Positions 61,325-64,000 of a DNA stretch of 64,000 bases are shown one piece after another; within the stretch, counting starts at the first letter, position 1, and each line of letters starts with the position of its first letter. Made by a program: the position numbers and the translations under genes. The stretch covers positions 8,184,001 through 8,248,000 of the forward strand of contig NZ_CP160453.1 of assembly GCF_040744945.1 (NCBI RefSeq), given 5' to 3'. A model generated the notes under the pieces. That model was not told the origin of the DNA. It did no database searches and saw only the letters and a program-made list of their open reading frames with translations. The stretch comes from Saccharothrix sp. HUAS TT1. GTDB taxonomy: Bacteria > Actinomycetota > Actinomycetes > Mycobacteriales > Pseudonocardiaceae.

Positions 61325-62158
61325 TCACGGGGCCAGGTCGGGCGGGTCCGGGATGGCGTAACCGGAGTCCCCCACGTTGGCCTCCAGCGACTTGCGCCAC
61401 TCGCCGGAGTCGATCATCTTCCGAACGGCGGCGGCGACCTCCGCCCTGCTGGTCGGGTCGTTCTTGCGCATCCCGATGCCGTACTCCTCCTTGCTGAAAG
61501 GTCTGTTGACGACCTTCAGCAGCTCGGGGTTCTGCGCGGCGTAACCGGCGAGGATCACGTCGTCGGTGGTCATGGCGTCCACCTGCTCGGCCAGCAGTGC
61601 GGTGACGCAATCGCTGAAGTTCGGGTATTCCACCAGTTGGACGGACTGCGCGAACTGGTCCTTCACGAACTGCGCCGACGTCGTGTTGGCGACCGAGCAG
61701 AGCTTCAGCCCGCCCGCGTTCAGCGATTCCGGCCCGGTGATCCGCTCGTCGGTCAACCGGACCAGCAGGTCCTGCCCGGCCACGAAGTAGGGCCCGACGA
61801 AGTCGATGACCTCCTTGCGCTTGTCGGTGATGGAGTAGCTGGACACGACCAGGTCGGCGGCGCCGGTGGTGAGCAGCTTCTCCCGTTCCGACGGCGTCGC
61901 CTCGGTGAACTTGATGCCGGATTCCTCGACACCCAGTTCCTTCGCCACGTAACGGGCCACGTCGACGTCGAAACCGCGGTAGGTGCCGTCCAAGCGGCGC
62001 ACGCCGAGACCTGGCTGGTCGTACGCCACGGCGATGGTCAGCTCGTTGGAGTTGTCCGCCTTGCCGGCGACGGTCGTGTCGTCACCGGTGGAGCACGACG
62101 AGAGGACGAGCGCGGCGGAACACGCCACAACGAGGGCGCGCAGCGGTGCCAGAGCCAT
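61325..62158 (-). CDS. Amino-acid ABC transporter substrate-binding lipoprotein (glutamate-type)
   Basis: A 277-residue lipoprotein from ATG 62158, preceded by AAAAGGGGAAGA. The lipobox is LVLSSCS (Cys22). The bilobed SBP_bac_3 domain has LTIAVAYDQPGLGVRRLDG, GFDVDVARYVAKELG, VVSSYSITDKRKEVIDFVGP and MTTDDVILAGYAAQNPELL, similar to GluB-type glutamate binders. No permease or ATPase gene adjoins it, so it is an orphan that must work with a transporter encoded elsewhere. Confidence 0.9.
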   Translation of the reverse strand: MALAPLRALVVACSAALVLSSCSTGDDTTVAGKADNSNELTIAVAYDQPGLGVRRLDGTYRGFDVDVARYVAKELGVEESGIKFTEATPSEREKLLTTGAADLVVSSYSITDKRKEVIDFVGPYFVAGQDLLVRLTDERITGPESLNAGGLKLCSVANTTSAQFVKDQFAQSVQLVEYPNFSDCVTALLAEQVDAMTTDDVILAGYAAQNPELLKVVNRPFSKEEYGIGMRKNDPTSRAEVAAAVRKMIDSGEWRKSLEANVGDSGYAIPDPPDLAP

Positions 62159-62294
62159 TCTTCCCCTTTTCGGGAGCTTCCTCGGGATGCCGGGAAACCT
62201 AAGCGGCTCAACGGACCTGGTCCAGAGGAAAGCGGAAGATGACCGCACATGATCGGTCAAGGGGCAACGGTTGCGCATCGACAACCCGGTCGCG

Positions 62295-64000
62295 CTAGCG
62301 CACACCGCCGGGCGAACGCATCCTCCTGGGGCCGCTGTCGGGCTTGGACGGTGGCGGGCCGAGCACCACCCTGGCGCTGCTGACGTACGCGCCGGCGGCG
62401 CTGGCCAGCACCGGTTCCAGCGACAGCTCCCGCACCTCGGGCAGGTCCTCGGCCAACGCCGCCAGCCGCAGCACCAGCTCCTGCAGCGCGGGCAGGTCGG
62501 CGGGCTCGTCACCCCGGTAGCCCGCCAGCAGCGGCGCGGCCTTGGGCGCGCGCACCAGCGCCGCCGCGTCCGCGTCGGTCAACGGCACCGCGCGGTACGC
62601 CCGGTCCCCCAGCAGGTCGCTGACCAGCCCGGACAGCCCGAACGACACCAGCGTGCCGAACGACGGGTCGTCCTGCAGGCCCAGCACGCACGAGATGCCC
62701 TTGGGCGCCATGCGCTGCACGTACACGTCCGGCCGGTCCGCCATCCCGGCGAGCATCGCGTACGCCGTGCGCACGGCCTCCTCGGCGGACAGGTCGAGCC
62801 GCACGCCGACCAGGTCGGTGCGGTGGCGCAACCGGTCGTCGGTCGACTTCACCGCCACCGGGTAGCCCAGCTCCTCCGCCGCGCGCACCGCTTCGTCCGC
62901 CGACGTCACCACCCGGAACGGCACGACCTCCACGCCGTAGCACGCGAGCAGCCGCACGGCGGTGTCGTCGTCCAACCGCCGTTCGCCGTCCAGCTCCTGG
63001 GCGTCCACGATGGCGTGCGCGGCGACCGGGTCGATGCCCTCGGGCCGCACGAACGCGCCTTGCGGCGCAGACCGCCAACGCGCGTAACGCGTCACCCGCG
63101 CCAACGCGAGCACAGCGCGCTCCGGACTGGGGTACGACGGCACGGAACCCCGTCCCGGCGCGCCACCGGGACCGGGCACGGCCAGCTCGGCCGGCACGCC
63201 CTCCACCGCCAGGAACGTCGACGCGATCGGCTTGTCCCGCCCGCCCTGCTCCACGACCTCGCGCAACGCGCGGGCGAACGACGCGCCCGGCACCGCCAGC
63301 GGCGGCACGAACACCACCACCAGGGCGTCCGCGCCCGGGTTCTCCAACGCCGCCTTCACCGCCGCCGCGAACGCCTCCGGCCCGGCCTGCGCGCCCACGT
63401 CCACCGGCTCGCCGGCCAGCTCCAGGCCCTGGGCCAGCGCGGTGTCGGCGGCCAGCAGCCCGATCGCGGTCGAGTTGCCCACCACGGCCACCCGCGGCCC
63501 GGTGGGCAGCGGCTGGTGCGCCAGCAGCAGCGCGGTGTCGAACAGCTGCGCCAGCGACTCCACCCGGATCACGCCCGCCTGCTCGAACAACGCCTGCACG
63601 CTCGACTCGTCCACCGGCACCGACGTCGCCGCGAGCGCGGGCGTCACCGCGTGCCGACCGGACTTCACCGCGACGATCGGCTTGCTGCGGCCGAGCCTGC
63701 GGGCCAGCCGGGCGAACTTGCGCGGGTTGCCGAACGACTCCAGGTACAGCAGCACCACGTCGGTGGCCGGGTCGGTCTCCCAGTACTGGAGCAGGTCGTT
63801 GCCCGAGACGTCGGACCGGTTGCCCGCCGAGACGAAGGTGGACAGGCCCAGGCCGCGTTCGGCGGCGGTGGCCAGGATCGCCGTGCCCAGCGCGCCGGAC
63901 TGGCAGAAGAAACCGGTGCGGCCGCGGGCCGGGAGCATCGGCGCGAGGGTGGCGTTGAGGCGCACGCCCGCGTCGGTGTTCAGCACGCCCAGCGCGTTCG
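62295..64000 (-). CDS. NDP-forming acyl-CoA synthetase family protein (5' part off the window)
   Basis: The frame runs off the right edge; about 568 codons are visible, the C-terminal part. It has the ligase core FFCQSGALGTAILATAAERG and SAGNRSDVSGNDLLQYW, then VAVVGNSTAIGLLAADTALA (second CoA-ligase domain), and a C-terminal ATP-grasp domain (VVPFRVVTSADEAVRAAEEL, GYPVAVKSTDDRLRHRTDLV, VYVQRMAPKGISCVLG). This matches the ADP-forming acetyl-CoA synthetase family. In actinobacteria such chains often carry an N-terminal GNAT domain (protein acetyltransferase PatA type), but that region is not visible. The C-terminal tail is Pro/Arg-rich. Confidence 0.88.
   Translation of the reverse strand, partial: NALGVLNTDAGVRLNATLAPMLPARGRTGFFCQSGALGTAILATAAERGLGLSTFVSAGNRSDVSGNDLLQYWETDPATDVVLLYLESFGNPRKFARLARRLGRSKPIVAVKSGRHAVTPALAATSVPVDESSVQALFEQAGVIRVESLAQLFDTALLLAHQPLPTGPRVAVVGNSTAIGLLAADTALAQGLELAGEPVDVGAQAGPEAFAAAVKAALENPGADALVVVFVPPLAVPGASFARALREVVEQGGRDKPIASTFLAVEGVPAELAVPGPGGAPGRGSVPSYPSPERAVLALARVTRYARWRSAPQGAFVRPEGIDPVAAHAIVDAQELDGERRLDDDTAVRLLACYGVEVVPFRVVTSADEAVRAAEELGYPVAVKSTDDRLRHRTDLVGVRLDLSAEEAVRTAYAMLAGMADRPDVYVQRMAPKGISCVLGLQDDPSFGTLVSFGLSGLVSDLLGDRAYRAVPLTDADAAALVRAPKAAPLLAGYRGDEPADLPALQELVLRLAALAEDLPEVRELSLEPVLASAAGAYVSSARVVLGPPPSKPDSGPRRMRSPGGVR

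Overview
The window is high-GC actinobacterial DNA, most likely from a Pseudonocardiaceae-type organism (Saccharothrix/Actinosynnema/Lentzea-like; family-level inference only). Supporting features are frequent GTG starts, many with little or no leader, two XRE-DUF5753/DUF397 gene pairs, group 1 and group 2 principal-type sigma factors, and a gene order that follows the Mycobacterium tuberculosis Rv2693c-Rv2710 block as I remember it.

1-8.1 kb is a conserved housekeeping block: DUF3159, OB-fold protein, alpha/beta hydrolase, DUF3710, dut, DUF3093, DUF4193, cei, suhB, ppgK and sigA, in the same order and orientation as in mycobacteria. 8.2-17 kb holds accessory insertions: a vanadium-dependent haloperoxidase, a DUF7455 zinc-ribbon protein, a xylose-type sugar ABC operon (xylF-xylG-xylH plus a ROK repressor) with two palindromic operator candidates, and a DEAH helicase. 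17-25.6 kb returns to the conserved backbone (YihY, DUF3039, DUF3099, sigB), interleaved with a pseudouridine catabolic pair (psuG-psuK), a PucR regulator, a methyltransferase and dtd. sigB has a very good SigE/SigH-type promoter.

25.7-31.9 kb carries an aminoglycoside-phosphotransferase-like protein, class I fumarase, the first XRE/DUF397 pair, a methyltransferase and two paralogous lipoproteins. 32.1-39.3 kb is an oxidative uronate catabolic cluster: uronate dehydrogenase, glucarate dehydratase, 5-dehydro-4-deoxyglucarate dehydratase, 2-oxoglutarate semialdehyde dehydrogenase and an IclR regulator, which together take glucuronate to 2-oxoglutarate. It includes an unrecognised enzyme-like protein with a CxCxxC motif. 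A sugar transporter seems to have been lost: only the last ~15 residues of an ABC permease remain next to kdgD.

39.4-49.1 kb is the most unusual stretch. A CHAT protease-STAND ATPase-TPR protein is translationally coupled to a small single-helix membrane protein, which makes a candidate immunity or programmed-death module. It is followed by a large membrane protein with a glycosidase-like (GH67/GH20-type) domain, and by a convergent second STAND ATPase with long TPRs.

49.1-54.6 kb is a MacAB-like export system (FtsX permease, ATPase, adaptor, repeat lipoprotein) divergent from a two-component system, with 11-bp-period direct repeats between them. 54.6-64 kb has the second XRE/DUF397 pair, a MerR regulator with its operator, a DrrAB-type exporter, two unknown proteins sharing a C-terminal domain (one with pentapeptide repeats), a GntR/UTRA regulator, a solute-binding lipoprotein and a truncated NDP-forming acyl-CoA synthetase. 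I saw no tRNA, rRNA, CRISPR array, insertion sequence or replication origin. A modular nested inverted-repeat element occurs at two gene ends (4.73-4.86 and 31.97-32.12 kb).
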